Positions 36,013 through 44,544 of a stretch of 64,000 nucleotides of DNA are shown here, piece after piece. Every line of letters begins with the position of its first letter. Within the stretch, counting starts at the first letter, position 1. The notes under the pieces were generated by a model. The model was given only the letters and a program-made list of their open reading frames with translations, was not told the origin of the DNA and ran no database searches. This stretch comes from Sulfuritalea sp. (lineage in GTDB: Bacteria; Pseudomonadota; Gammaproteobacteria; Burkholderiales; Rhodocyclaceae): contig JALNYT010000001.1 in the NCBI GenBank assembly GCA_023229685.1, forward strand, positions 682,001-746,000. The letters run 5' to 3'. Made by a program: the position numbers and the translations under genes.

Positions 36013-36579
36013 CTAGATTTTTGGCAGTGTAACGCCGACCTGACCCTGGTACTTGCCGCCGCGATCCTTGTACGAGGTCTCGCAGACTTCGTCGGCTTCG
36101 AAGAACAACACCTGGGCGCAGCCTTCACCGGCATAGATCTTGGCCGGCAACGGCGTCGTGTTGGAGAACTCCAGTGTCACATAGCCTTCCCACTCGGGCT
36201 CGAAGGGCGTCACATTGACGATGATGCCGCAGCGCGCGTAGGTGCTCTTGCCGAGGCACACGGTGAGCACGTTGCGCGGAATTCGGAAATATTCAAGAGT
36301 GCGCGCCAGGGCGAATGAGTTGGGCGGGATGACGCAATGGTCGCCGTCCATTTCGACAAAGGAATTCGGATCGAAATTCTTCGGGTCGACGATGGTCGAG
36401 TAGATGTTGGTAAACACCCGGAACTCGCGCGAGCAGCGAATATCGTAGCCGTAGCTCGAGGTGCCGTAGGAGACGATCTTGCGGCCGTCGACCTCGCGCA
36501 CCATGTCGGGCTCGAAGGGTTCGATCATTCCATGCTGGGCCGCCATGCGGCGGATCCACTTGTCACACTTGATGGTCAT
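36013..36579 (-). CDS. dcd: dCTP deaminase
   Basis: A 188-residue enzyme (E. coli 193) making dUTP from dCTP, the first step towards dUMP for ThyA. It is recognised from MTIKCDKWIRRMAAQHGMIE and VSYGTSSYGYDIRCSREFRV, with FALARTLEYFRIPRNVLTVC holding the catalytic Glu/Arg region and KSTYARCGIIVNVTPFEPEW following. GGATGAACC precedes the ATG. It lies 20 nt downstream of bioD. Confidence 0.95.
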   Translation of the reverse strand: MTIKCDKWIRRMAAQHGMIEPFEPDMVREVDGRKIVSYGTSSYGYDIRCSREFRVFTNIYSTIVDPKNFDPNSFVEMDGDHCVIPPNSFALARTLEYFRIPRNVLTVCLGKSTYARCGIIVNVTPFEPEWEGYVTLEFSNTTPLPAKIYAGEGCAQVLFFEADEVCETSYKDRGGKYQGQVGVTLPKI

Positions 36580-36599
36580 GGTTCATCCGGAAATAGGAC

Positions 36600-37301
36600 T
36601 CAAGGGGGCGCAGTATACGGCCTGAAAGGGTTTGGGCACAGTAGCCCGGCCAGCCGGGTCATCCCGGCCTGCGGGCCGGCCCGCTCGATGCCCACCAGCG
36701 GGATGTCATGCGCGTGGCGCGACAGGGTCTCCAGCGTGGCGTCGAGCGAGACGGTCGATCCCGGTGATTCGTTGACCGCTATCGCCGTGACGCCGGCGCC
36801 GACTCTTTGCAGGGCTTCCAGCGCCGTCAGGGTATGGCTCAGGCTGCCCAGATAGCTGCCGGCTACCAGCACGCAGGGCAGGCCGCTGGCGGCGATCCAG
36901 TCGCGCACCGTATGCGTCGCGTCGAGCGGTGCCATGACGCCGCCGACGCCTTCGACCAGGGTCGCGCACGAGTCGGCGCTGGCGGCACGCCGCGTAAACC
37001 CCACCAGTTGTTGGAAATCGATCCGGCGCCCTTCGCGCGCCGCCGCCATGTCCGGCGACAGCGGGGCAGCGAAGCGCCACGGCGCGATGGCATCGAGTTC
37101 GGCATTGCTCGCCTCGCGGCCCAAGGCCGTCAGCAAGGCCCCGGCGTCGCTCGCCTGCGGTCGCAGCGGATCGAAGCCGGACAGCACCGGCTTGATCGCC
37201 GCCGGCTGCCGGCCTTCCGCACGCCAGTGCCGCAGCAGGGCGCAGGCCAGCCAGGTCTTGCCGATGTCGGTACCGGTGCCGGTGATAAAATGCGCCTTCA
37301 C
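36600..37301 (-). CDS. bioD: Dethiobiotin synthetase
   Basis: A 233-residue ATP-dependent ligase closing the ureido ring in biotin synthesis. The P-loop is FITGTGTDIGKTWLACALL; ATLVEGVGGVMAPLDATHTV and LPCVLVAGSYLGSLSHTLTA are family motifs. It is divergent from bioA with 65 bp between starts, a common arrangement for shared biotin control, but no clear BirA operator is seen there. The segment RVGAGVTAI is encoded by the dispersed DNA word at 36781-36807. Confidence 0.94.
   Translation of the reverse strand: MKAHFITGTGTDIGKTWLACALLRHWRAEGRQPAAIKPVLSGFDPLRPQASDAGALLTALGREASNAELDAIAPWRFAAPLSPDMAAAREGRRIDFQQLVGFTRRAASADSCATLVEGVGGVMAPLDATHTVRDWIAASGLPCVLVAGSYLGSLSHTLTALEALQRVGAGVTAIAVNESPGSTVSLDATLETLSRHAHDIPLVGIERAGPQAGMTRLAGLLCPNPFRPYTAPP
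36781..36807 (+). repeat. Dispersed VGAG-word repeat, intragenic (bioD)
   Basis: ATCGCCGTGACGCCGGCGCC then GACTCTT. Reads RVGAGVTAI on the bioD strand. Confidence 0.6.
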
Positions 37302-37366
37302 CCTGCTTCTCCTTTTTGCTGCTGCTGGCGCGCATTCTAGCCGCGACAGCCAGCCGGTTCCCGCCC

Positions 37367-38680
37367 ATGCCCGAAACCCGCGACTGGCTCACCGAGGGCC
37401 TGCCCCACATCTGGCTGCCCTATACCCAGATGGCCACCGCCGCGCCACCGCTGGCGGTGGTGGCGACGCAGGGCACGCGCATCCGCCTGGCCGACGGCCG
37501 CGAACTGATCGACGGCATTTCCTCATGGTGGACCGCCTGCCACGGCTACAACCACCCGCACATCCGCGCCGCCGTCGAGCAGCAGTTGGCGACCCTGCCG
37601 CACGTCATGTTCGCCGGCCTGGTGCATGAGCCGGCGCTGAGGCTGGCGCAACGCCTGGCCGCGCTGCTGCCGGGCGACCTGGAGCGGATCTTCTTCACCG
37701 AGTCCGGCTCGGTGGCCGTGGAAGTGGCGCTCAAGATGGCGATCCAGTACTGGCGCAACCGGGGCCAGGCGGAGAAACAGCGCATCGTCTATTTCCGCCA
37801 CGCCTATCACGGCGACACCTTCGCCACCATGGCGCTGTGCGACCCCGAAGAGGGCATGCACGCGCTGTTCGCCGGCACCATGCCCGACCAGCTGATGGCC
37901 GAACTGCCGACCGACGAGAACCTGCGCCGCGCCTTCGACCTGCTGCTGGAAACCCATCGCGACCGGCTGGCCGCCGTCATCATCGAGCCGCTGGTGCAGG
38001 GCGCCGGCGGCATGAAGATGCACGATGCGCCGACGCTGGCGTTTGTCGCCAAAGCCTGCGCCCGGCACCAGGTGCTGCTGATCGCCGATGAAATCATGAC
38101 CGGCTTCGGCCGCACAGGCCGCATGTTTGCCTGCGAGGAAGCCGGCGTGATCCCCGACATTGTCTGCCTGTCCAAGGCGCTGACCGGCGGCACCCTGCCG
38201 CTGGCGGCCACCGTGGCGCGCCGCCATGTGTTCGAGGCCTTCCTCTCCGACGATCCGGCGGCCGCACTGATGCACGGCCCGACCTACATGGCCAACCCGC
38301 TGGCCTGTGCCGCGGCGAACGCCTCGCTCGACCTGTTCGAGCCCGTTCACAATTCGCCGCGGCTGGCGCAGGTGGCGGCGATCGAGGCGCAGTTGCGTGA
38401 ACAACTCGCGCCCTGCCGCGAGCTTGCCGGCGTCGCCGACGTGCGCGTCAAGGGCGCCATCGGCGCGGTTGAACTGGCTGGCGCCATCGATCTCAAGCGC
38501 TTGCGCCGGCGCTTCGCCGAACTCGGCGTCTGGGTGCGCCCCTTTGGCAGCGTGGTGTATCTGATGCCGCCCTTCATCATCAGCACCGGGGAACTCGCGA
38601 CCCTCACCGCTGCCGTAAGCCAAGTGCTGACGGAACGCGCGGAAGCTCTGAAATGGATGCCGGCCTGGACACAATACTGA
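37367..38680 (+). CDS. bioA: Adenosylmethionine-8-amino-7-oxononanoate aminotransferase
   Basis: A 437-residue PLP aminotransferase converting KAPA to DAPA in biotin synthesis. IWLPYTQMATAAPPLAVVAT, ISSWWTACHGYNHPHIRAAV and YFRHAYHGDTFATMAL fit BioA, the PLP lysine lies in VCLSKALTGGTLPLAATV, and LIADEIMTGFGRTG is conserved. The ATG at 37367 matches the family N-terminus. bioF starts 28 nt before the bioA stop, so the two are coupled. Confidence 0.95.
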   Translation: MPETRDWLTEGLPHIWLPYTQMATAAPPLAVVATQGTRIRLADGRELIDGISSWWTACHGYNHPHIRAAVEQQLATLPHVMFAGLVHEPALRLAQRLAALLPGDLERIFFTESGSVAVEVALKMAIQYWRNRGQAEKQRIVYFRHAYHGDTFATMALCDPEEGMHALFAGTMPDQLMAELPTDENLRRAFDLLLETHRDRLAAVIIEPLVQGAGGMKMHDAPTLAFVAKACARHQVLLIADEIMTGFGRTGRMFACEEAGVIPDIVCLSKALTGGTLPLAATVARRHVFEAFLSDDPAAALMHGPTYMANPLACAAANASLDLFEPVHNSPRLAQVAAIEAQLREQLAPCRELAGVADVRVKGAIGAVELAGAIDLKRLRRRFAELGVWVRPFGSVVYLMPPFIISTGELATLTAAVSQVLTERAEALKWMPAWTQY

Positions 38681-39861
38681 AGGCGCGTCTCGCCGCGCTG
38701 AGCGAGGCCAAGCGCCTGCGCCGTCTGCGGCCGTGGCATTGGCAGAACGGCGCCTTGCACGATGTCGACGGCCGCGCGCTGATCGACGCCTCGTCGAACG
38801 ACTATCTGGGCTTGAGCCAGCATCCGCTGGTGAAGGCGCGCGCCGCGGAATGGGCGCAGCGCCACGGCGCCGGAGCGCCAGCCTCGCGCCTCGTCACCGG
38901 CACGCGCGACATCACCCTGGCGGTCGAACAAAAGCTGGCGGCCTTCAAGCGCTGCGAGGCGGCTCTGCTGTTCTCCAGCGGCTTCCAGGCCAACGCCACG
39001 GTGATCCCGGCGCTGGCAACAGTTATGCGAAGCGGTATCCCCGGGGTCGGCGCTGGTGAGACGGCGATTTTCAGCGACGAGCTCAATCACGCCAGCATCG
39101 TGCATGGCTGCCGTGTGGCCCGGGCGAAGACGCAGGTCTTCCGCCACAAGGATCTCGATCAGCTCGATCATTTGCTTCAGCAGAATACGGGTCGCAAGCT
39201 GATCCTCACCGAATCCGTATTCAGCATGGATGGCGACCGCGCCGATCTGCCGGCGCTGGTGCAACTGGCCGAACGCCACGGCGCGACTCTGTATGTCGAC
39301 GAGGCCCATGCCACTGGCGTACTGGGGCCACAGGGACGGGGACTGGCTGCTGAATGCGGTGGTGGCGTGGATGTCGTGATGGGCACGCTGGGCAAGGCCT
39401 TCGGCGCCTTCGGCGCCTACGTCGCCGGCTCGCGGGCGCTGATCGACTGGCTGGTGAATTGCTGCCCCGGCTTCATCTACACCACCGCGCTGCCGCCGGC
39501 CGTACTCGGCGCCGTCGATGCGGCGCTCGATCTGGTGCCCGACATGGACCAGGAGCGGGCGCGACTGGCGCAGAACTCGCAGCGCCTGCGCGATGTGCTG
39601 TCGCTGCGCAACTACGACACGCTGGGTTCGAGCACGCAGATCATTCCCGCCGTGATCGGCAGCGAGGAAGACGCGCTGGCTGCCGCGCAGCGGCTGGAAG
39701 ATGCCGGAGTTCTTGCGGTTGCGATCCGCCCGCCGACGGTGCCGGAGGGCACCAGCCGGCTGCGCTTCGCCCTCGGCAGCGCACTGGACGAGGCCGCCAT
39801 GCAGCATCTGCTGCTGACGGTCGCCACCCATCTGCCGCCCCGCCCGTCGAAACCCGGCTAG
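38653..39861 (+). CDS. bioF: 8-amino-7-oxononanoate synthase with a 10-residue insertion
   Basis: A 402-residue PLP enzyme condensing pimeloyl-ACP with alanine. DASSNDYLGLSQHPLVKARA, LYVDEAHATGVLGPQGRGLA and VVMGTLGKAFGAFGAYVAGS (PLP lysine) identify it. Residues about 123-132 (TVMRSGIPGV) lie between FQANATVIPALA and GETAIFSDELNHAS, where the family is normally contiguous. The DNA for this stretch is a 42-bp element found inverted in metG. The site is a surface loop next to the active-site entry, so activity may be kept. The gene overlaps bioA by 28 nt. Confidence 0.94.
   Translation: MDAGLDTILKARLAALSEAKRLRRLRPWHWQNGALHDVDGRALIDASSNDYLGLSQHPLVKARAAEWAQRHGAGAPASRLVTGTRDITLAVEQKLAAFKRCEAALLFSSGFQANATVIPALATVMRSGIPGVGAGETAIFSDELNHASIVHGCRVARAKTQVFRHKDLDQLDHLLQQNTGRKLILTESVFSMDGDRADLPALVQLAERHGATLYVDEAHATGVLGPQGRGLAAECGGGVDVVMGTLGKAFGAFGAYVAGSRALIDWLVNCCPGFIYTTALPPAVLGAVDAALDLVPDMDQERARLAQNSQRLRDVLSLRNYDTLGSSTQIIPAVIGSEEDALAAAQRLEDAGVLAVAIRPPTVPEGTSRLRFALGSALDEAAMQHLLLTVATHLPPRPSKPG
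39015..39056 (+). repeat. 42-bp element in bioF (pair with metG copy)
   Basis: Begins GGCAACAGTTATGCGAAGCG and ends GGTCGGCGCTGG. It matches the complement of 46566-46607 at 40 of 42 positions and extends into the VGAG word (39045-39068). It contributes an in-frame insertion to BioF. Confidence 0.85.
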
Positions 39862-39914
39862 CCACCGGGGCTGGCCCTGCCGCAGCTCATTCTCCGGCGG
39901 CGGGCAGCGGTAAA

Positions 39915-40385
39915 ATGAACATTTTCCGGCACAGAGTATTGCTGATGAATTCCTCCGACAGAGCGCAAGACCCATTCAGTTGGACGCTGGTCTTCCTTTG
40001 CTGGCTGCTGGCGATGGTTTCCATGCTCGGCAGCCTGTTTTTCAGCGAGGTCATGGGTTACGCGCCCTGCATCCTGTGCTGGTACCAGCGCATTTGCATG
40101 TATCCGCTGGTACTGATCCTGCCCGTCGCACTGCTGCCGTTCGACCGCAACATCGTGCGCGCGGTGATACCCCTGACGGCCGTCGGCACGCTGGTGGCGG
40201 GGTTTCACACGCTGCTGGTCGGCGGCTATATCCCCGAGGACCTGAAGCCCTGCACCCAGGGCGTGCCCTGCACGGAATTTCACATCAACTGGTTCGGCTT
40301 CGTGACCATTCCCCTGCTTTCGGCGCTGGCGTTCCTGCTGATCACTGCGCTGCTGATTCTGGCCTATAGAAGGAGTTCACCGTGA
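39915..40385 (+). CDS. DsbB-family disulfide oxidoreductase
   Basis: About 156 residues with four membrane helices. It has the quinone-side CxxC in APCILCWYQRICMYP and the second cysteine pair in LKPCTQGVPCTEFH, as in DsbB/BdbC proteins that re-oxidise a periplasmic thioredoxin. Either ATG 39915 or ATG 39945 (MNSSDRAQ) could be the start. The stop overlaps the GTG start of the DsbA-like partner, so the pair is translated together. The short periplasmic loop is closer to BdbC-type than to E. coli DsbB. Confidence 0.85.
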   Translation: MNIFRHRVLLMNSSDRAQDPFSWTLVFLCWLLAMVSMLGSLFFSEVMGYAPCILCWYQRICMYPLVLILPVALLPFDRNIVRAVIPLTAVGTLVAGFHTLLVGGYIPEDLKPCTQGVPCTEFHINWFGFVTIPLLSALAFLLITALLILAYRRSSP

Positions 40386-41032
40386 AGCAGAAAAATTTGC
40401 TCATCATTTCCGCGATTTTCCTGGTCCTCGCGTTCATGGTCGGAGCCTTTGTCTACAGGAGTCAAAAAGCCGACGCGGCAGGCCAGGCGTACCAGCGCGA
40501 CAAGTCAACTTACGTGCGGCCCTATTCGCCCGGCTACGGGCATCCGGCGGCCAAGGTCGAGATCGTCGAGTTCTTCGATCCCGCCTGCGAAACCTGCAAG
40601 GAATTTTATCCGATGGTCAAGGAGTTGATGGCGAAATATCCCAACAAGATCCGCCTCTACGCCCGCTATACGCCGCTTCATCAGGGTTCCGATGTCGTAC
40701 TGAAAATGCTCGCGGCGGCCGAGAAACAGGGCAAGTTTTGGGAAACCCTGGACGCCGTATTCGCCGCCCAATCCTATTGGGTGGCGCAACATCAGGCGCG
40801 GCCTGAACTGGTCTGGAACCATATCGGCAACGTCGGCCTCGACCTTGCAAGACTCAAGGCCGAGATGGAGTTGCCCGAAATCGCGAACATGATCCAGCAA
40901 GACCTGGCCGACGCCAGGACGCTCAACGTCAAGGCGACGCCAGAGTTCTTCGTGAACGGCAAGCCGCTCCCCACCTGGGGCTACGAGCAGTTGAAAACCC
41001 TGGTCGAAGACGAAGTCAGAGCCGCCTATTGA
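40382..41032 (+). CDS. DsbA-like periplasmic thioredoxin (BdbD type)
   Basis: A 216-residue protein with an N-terminal anchor (NLLIISAIFLVLAFMVGAFV) and a thioredoxin/DsbA fold. The active site is FFDPACETCKEFYP (CETC), and the cis-proline loop is KATPEFFVNGKPL. The CETC pair differs from CPHC of E. coli DsbA. It starts with GTG overlapping the DsbB-like stop. The pair would form a dedicated disulfide system; its client is unknown. Confidence 0.85.
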   Translation: MKQKNLLIISAIFLVLAFMVGAFVYRSQKADAAGQAYQRDKSTYVRPYSPGYGHPAAKVEIVEFFDPACETCKEFYPMVKELMAKYPNKIRLYARYTPLHQGSDVVLKMLAAAEKQGKFWETLDAVFAAQSYWVAQHQARPELVWNHIGNVGLDLARLKAEMELPEIANMIQQDLADARTLNVKATPEFFVNGKPLPTWGYEQLKTLVEDEVRAAY

Positions 41033-42124
41033 CTAGGTGTTCACCACCTTGATGCTGGGGAACTTGCTGGTGTGGTCCTTGGCCCGCTCCGCGATCTTCA
41101 CCGCAATGCGGCGCGCGATGGTCTTGTAGATCTGCGTTGCCGGTCCTTCCGGATCGGCCTCGACGGTCGGCTTGCCATCGTCCATCTGCATGCGGATCGC
41201 CATGTCGAGCGGCAGGGCGCCGAGCATTTCCACCGCGTAGTCCTTGGCCATCTTGTCGCCGCCGCCGGAGCCGAAAATGGGTTCGGCGTGGCCGCACTTG
41301 GAACAGATGTGGACGCTCATGTTCTCGACGATGCCGAGGATCGGAATGCCGACCTTCTCGAACATCTTGAGGCCCTTGCGCGCGTCCAGCAGTGCGATGT
41401 CCTGCGGCGTGGTGACGATGATGGCACCGGTCACCGGCACCTGTTGCGCCAGCGTCAGCTGGATGTCGCCGGTGCCGGGCGGCATGTCGATCACCAGGTA
41501 ATCGACGTCGCGCCAGCGCGTCTCGGTCAGCAGCTGGGTCAGGGCCTGGGTCACCATCGGGCCGCGCCAGACCATGGGCTGCTCGGGGTCGATCAGGAAG
41601 CCGATCGACATCGCCTGGATGCCGTGCGCATCCATCGGTTCGAGGCCCTTGCCGTCGGCCGACTCGGGGCGCCCGCTGGCGATGCCCAGCATCTGCGGCA
41701 GCGAGGGCCCATAGATATCGGCATCGAGCAGGCCCACCGTGGCGCCTTCGGCTGACAGTGCCAGCGCCAGATTGACCGCCGTGGTCGACTTGCCGACGCC
41801 GCCCTTGCCGCTGGCGACCGCGATAATGTTCTTGACGCCCGGAATCAGCTTGACGCCCTTCTGCACCTCATGCGTGACCACCTTCGAATAGACGTTGGCG
41901 CTGATATTGCCGATGCCGGGGATGGTCTTCAGCTGCGCGATGACTGCCGCGCGCAAGCCTTCGATCTGGCTCTTCGCCGGGTAGCCGAGTTCGACGTCGA
42001 GCGAGACATCACTGCCCGTGATCTTGATGTTCTTGGCACTGCGACTGCTGACCAGATCCTTGCCGGTGTTGGCATCGACCACGGTCTTGAGTGCAGCCTG
42101 AATGGTTTGTTCGTTGATGGACAT
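41033..42124 (-). CDS. mrp: Iron-sulfur cluster carrier protein ApbC/Mrp
   Basis: A 363-residue P-loop ATPase that carries and transfers Fe-S clusters. There is an N-terminal MIP18/DUF59-type domain (AALKTVVDANTGKDLVSS), then IAVASGKGGVGKSTTAVNLA (deviant Walker A) and the cluster-binding CSKCGH motif. The ATG at 42124 (MSINEQT) fits the family. In many proteobacteria mrp and metG are divergent neighbours; here about 2.7 kb with a kinase and toxin-antitoxin genes separates them, suggesting insertion. Confidence 0.93.
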   Translation of the reverse strand: MSINEQTIQAALKTVVDANTGKDLVSSRSAKNIKITGSDVSLDVELGYPAKSQIEGLRAAVIAQLKTIPGIGNISANVYSKVVTHEVQKGVKLIPGVKNIIAVASGKGGVGKSTTAVNLALALSAEGATVGLLDADIYGPSLPQMLGIASGRPESADGKGLEPMDAHGIQAMSIGFLIDPEQPMVWRGPMVTQALTQLLTETRWRDVDYLVIDMPPGTGDIQLTLAQQVPVTGAIIVTTPQDIALLDARKGLKMFEKVGIPILGIVENMSVHICSKCGHAEPIFGSGGGDKMAKDYAVEMLGALPLDMAIRMQMDDGKPTVEADPEGPATQIYKTIARRIAVKIAERAKDHTSKFPSIKVVNT

Positions 42125-42297
42125 GAAAGGCCTTTGATGATGACGAAGAGTAGGGGAGGAATTCGCGAGCGGCGGATTATCACCCGGAACCGTCACGCCA
42201 TACCCGAGTGAACTAGTCGGGATTATATATTAGGTTCGGCTGATTTGTTATCGCGCCCGGAGTCGCAGTCCGGTCTTCGCAACGGCGCGGAACCCGG

Positions 42298-42322
42298 AAG
42301 TCGGCGCTGGGGCTACGGCGAT
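42298..42322 (-). repeat. Dispersed VGAG-word repeat, extragenic copy near mrp
   Basis: AAGTCGGCGCTGGGGCTACG then GCGAT, between the histidine kinase stop and mrp. Confidence 0.65.
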
Positions 42323-42327
42323 TCGGA

Positions 42328-43647
42328 TCAGCCGGGCGCTGCGTCGGCCTCGGCCAGCGGCAGTTCCACCCAGAAGGTGCTGCCGAGACCCTCAATCGAC
42401 TCGAAGCCGATTCGGCCCCGCATCCTTTCGATCAGCCGTTTCGCCGTCACGAGTCCGAGACCGACGCCCTGAATCGCCCCCTCTTCCAGCCCCAGACGCG
42501 AAAACGGATCGAACAGTTGATGCTGTCTTTCCCGCGCGATGCCGACCCCGGTATCGGCGACGAGGATGCGCAGGTACGCGGCGCCTGCCGGCTGGCACGA
42601 GACCGTCACCGTCCCGCCGACGCGATTGAACTTGACGGCATTGGACAGCAGATTCAGCAGCGCCTCCTTGACCTGAACCCGGTCGGCCCACACCGCCGAA
42701 CCGGCGTGGGCGCCGCAGTCATTGACCAGCCTGACACTGTTTTTTTGCGCTTCCAGCTCGATGATCGACAGACAGGGCGCGACCACTCGTTCCATGACCA
42801 CGGGCTCGATCTTCAGCGACAGTTCGCTTGTCTCGGCGCGGCTCATTTCCAGTACCTGCGTCAGCAGGTCGCCGAGGTGCAGCCCGGCCGCCAGGATGTT
42901 CCTGGCGCCATTCTGTTGCACGTCGCTCAACGGATGTTCCCGGTCGGCGCCCATCCGCTCGGCAAGGTCGCGGATCGCTTCCAGGGGCGCGCGGAACTCA
43001 TGACTCATCGACCGCAGAAACACCGCCTTGGCCCGGCTCGATTGCTCCGCCGCGTGCTGCGCCTGGCGCAGATGCGCCTTGACCCGCGCGCGATCGCGCG
43101 CGACGACAACCCCCGCCAGGACCACCATCCCGGCGGAACCCAGCATCGAAGTCAGCATCATGCCCGGCTCGTCCGCTACGGCGATGAAACTCACGGGAAC
43201 CCAGCCCATCGTCGTCGCCAGATAGAGGAACAGCAGCGCCGCCGCCAGCGCCGCTCCCGTGACCAGGAGGATGGCGACGTTGCCGAAGGTGCTCTGCATG
43301 GCAAGGTTGGCGAGAAACCCCGGCAGCGCGATCGAGTTGATGCCGCCGGTCAGGAACGCCCATACCCCGATGATCAGGACGCCGCCGAAGTTGGCCACCA
43401 CCAGCCCCAAGGTGATGTCTGCCGTGGCGCGAATCAGCAGCGCGCCAAGCACCGGAGTGAAAATGCCGGCCGCGAACAAGGCATATTCGACCGCCGGGAG
43501 ATGCCCGCGCACGATGACGACGCCAAGCAGCATCAGCGAGACGACCAGCGAAATGGTCAGCAGGGATTTCGCGATGCCCCGGTGACGCGTGTTGCTGCGA
43601 GGGTCATCGCGGACCGCCGGTGGCACAAACCAATCAATCACATCCAT
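42328..43647 (-). CDS. Orphan membrane sensor histidine kinase
   Basis: About 439 residues. Six hydrophobic helices lie between residues 25 and 190 (for example LLTISLVVSLMLLGVVIVRG and VAILLVTGAALAAALLFLYL). The H-box FLRSMSHEFRAPLEAIRDLA and the HATPase domain follow (LNLLSNAVKFN N-box, DTGVGI G1, GVGLGLVTAKRLI). The ATG at 43647 has AAAGGGG upstream. No response regulator adjoins it, so its partner is elsewhere. It sits in the segment between mrp and metG that looks inserted. The signal sensed is unknown. Confidence 0.85.
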   Translation of the reverse strand: MDVIDWFVPPAVRDDPRSNTRHRGIAKSLLTISLVVSLMLLGVVIVRGHLPAVEYALFAAGIFTPVLGALLIRATADITLGLVVANFGGVLIIGVWAFLTGGINSIALPGFLANLAMQSTFGNVAILLVTGAALAAALLFLYLATTMGWVPVSFIAVADEPGMMLTSMLGSAGMVVLAGVVVARDRARVKAHLRQAQHAAEQSSRAKAVFLRSMSHEFRAPLEAIRDLAERMGADREHPLSDVQQNGARNILAAGLHLGDLLTQVLEMSRAETSELSLKIEPVVMERVVAPCLSIIELEAQKNSVRLVNDCGAHAGSAVWADRVQVKEALLNLLSNAVKFNRVGGTVTVSCQPAGAAYLRILVADTGVGIARERQHQLFDPFSRLGLEEGAIQGVGLGLVTAKRLIERMRGRIGFESIEGLGSTFWVELPLAEADAAPG

Positions 43648-43700
43648 CCTGCAACCCCTTTCACGGCCCCGACGGGGCCGTCGATATCCATCGGTGAGAA

Positions 43701-43877
43701 CCCATTTTATCGGCGCCACAATCCGCCACATAGGACATATGACCGGCCGGGCGATCGATTATCGGCAAGGAAGACCCCATGCACAATAGGTGATTCGATG
43801 CATACGAAACCACGAGACGCGGCGCCGTACCGTCAGCGCCGACTCTTTGGGTTTTCCCTTCAAAGGGAGATGGCGCG
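43701..43877 (+). repeat. ~160-bp direct repeat, left copy flanking the TA genes
   Basis: The core blocks CAATCCGCCACAT, GACCGGCCGGGCGATCGATT, GTGATTCGATGCATACGAAA and the dispersed word GTACCGTCAGCGCCGACTCT recur in the same order and orientation at 44545-44708. Short frames inside (for example one starting MHTKPRDAAPYRQRR) look like repeat translations, not genes. No gene occupies the rest of 43648-43985. Confidence 0.85.
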
Positions 43878-43951
43878 TGTCGGGCCGTTACGAACATCAA
43901 TTCGAAGCTGAAGATAGGCGCCCATTGATTCGGCGCGCCGGAGAAGCTAGA

Positions 43952-43973
43952 CTACAAATGTAGCAATTTGTAG
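43952..43973 (+). promoter_or_regulatory. Inverted repeat, probable antitoxin operator
   Basis: CTACAAAT-GTAGCA-ATTTGTAG is a perfect 8-bp inverted repeat 12 nt before the antitoxin start, followed by AGGAG. ParD/RelB-type antitoxins usually repress their own operon at such palindromes. Confidence 0.6.
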
Positions 43974-43985
43974 CAGGAGAAGATT

Positions 43986-44222
43986 ATGGGCATGCCCGTT
44001 CGCATCGATGAACTGTTGTACGCAGACGCCAAGTCTCACGCCGAAGCGGAATGCCGCACCATTGCGGGTCAAATAGAGTTTTGGGCCAAGATCGGCAAAG
44101 CGGCGCTGGATAACCCCGACTTGCCGGTCGACTTTGTCCGCGAGTTGCTGATTGTCCGGGCAGAAGGCCGCAAAGACGCGACGCCATTTGTGCCGGAAGG
44201 CCGCAGGGCGAAGCGTGGTTGA
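43986..44222 (+). CDS. ParD-like antitoxin
   Basis: A 78-residue protein. The N-terminal MGMPVRIDELLYADAKSHAE and AECRTIAGQIEFWAKIGKAA segment is a ribbon-helix-helix domain of the ParD_like type. The C-terminal part (DNPDLPVDFVRELLIVRAEG) would wrap the toxin. It overlaps the toxin gene by 8 nt, the usual arrangement. An inverted repeat upstream is the likely autoregulatory site. Both genes lie between about 160-bp direct repeats. Confidence 0.8.
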   Translation: MGMPVRIDELLYADAKSHAEAECRTIAGQIEFWAKIGKAALDNPDLPVDFVRELLIVRAEGRKDATPFVPEGRRAKRG

Positions 44223-44484
44223 AGTATTTCAGGGAAGCGGCTTCCACCGCGCCTACAAGCGGCTGCATCCGAATCAAAAAGCCGATGTGGATGACGCAGT
44301 CGCCGCCATCGTTGCCGACCCCACCCAGGGCGAAGCGAAGAGAGGTGATTTGGCCGGCATTTTCGTCTATAAGTTTCAGTGCGTGGGGAAACTTTTCCTG
44401 CTTGCCTACGAATATGACCCCGCTACCCGATTGCTGCTGCTGGTTGGCACCCATGAGAACTTCTATCGGGAACTGAAGCGTTGA
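44215..44484 (+). CDS. RelE/ParE-family toxin
   Basis: An 89-residue protein with start GTG 44215 inside the antitoxin's last codons. The sequence FQGSGFHRAYKRLHPNQKAD then AVAAIVADPTQGEAKRGDLA and KLFLLAYEYDPATRLLLLVG then HENFYRELKR fits the RelE/ParE superfamily (the ParE-like partner group of ParD-like antitoxins). Members cleave ribosome-bound mRNA or block gyrase; which applies here is not clear. An upstream in-frame start at 44152 would run inside the antitoxin and is less likely. Confidence 0.78.
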   Translation: MVEVFQGSGFHRAYKRLHPNQKADVDDAVAAIVADPTQGEAKRGDLAGIFVYKFQCVGKLFLLAYEYDPATRLLLLVGTHENFYRELKR

Positions 44485-44544
44485 TTGGACTTCGTATTCC
44501 AGTCCTGCAATAGCCCGGCAACCGTGGCTTGACTCCATGGTTCT

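Noticed and set aside
43797..43911. Short frame MHTKPRDAAPYRQRR inside the 160-bp repeat
   Set aside because: It recurs with frame changes in the other repeat copy, so it reflects repeat DNA rather than a gene.
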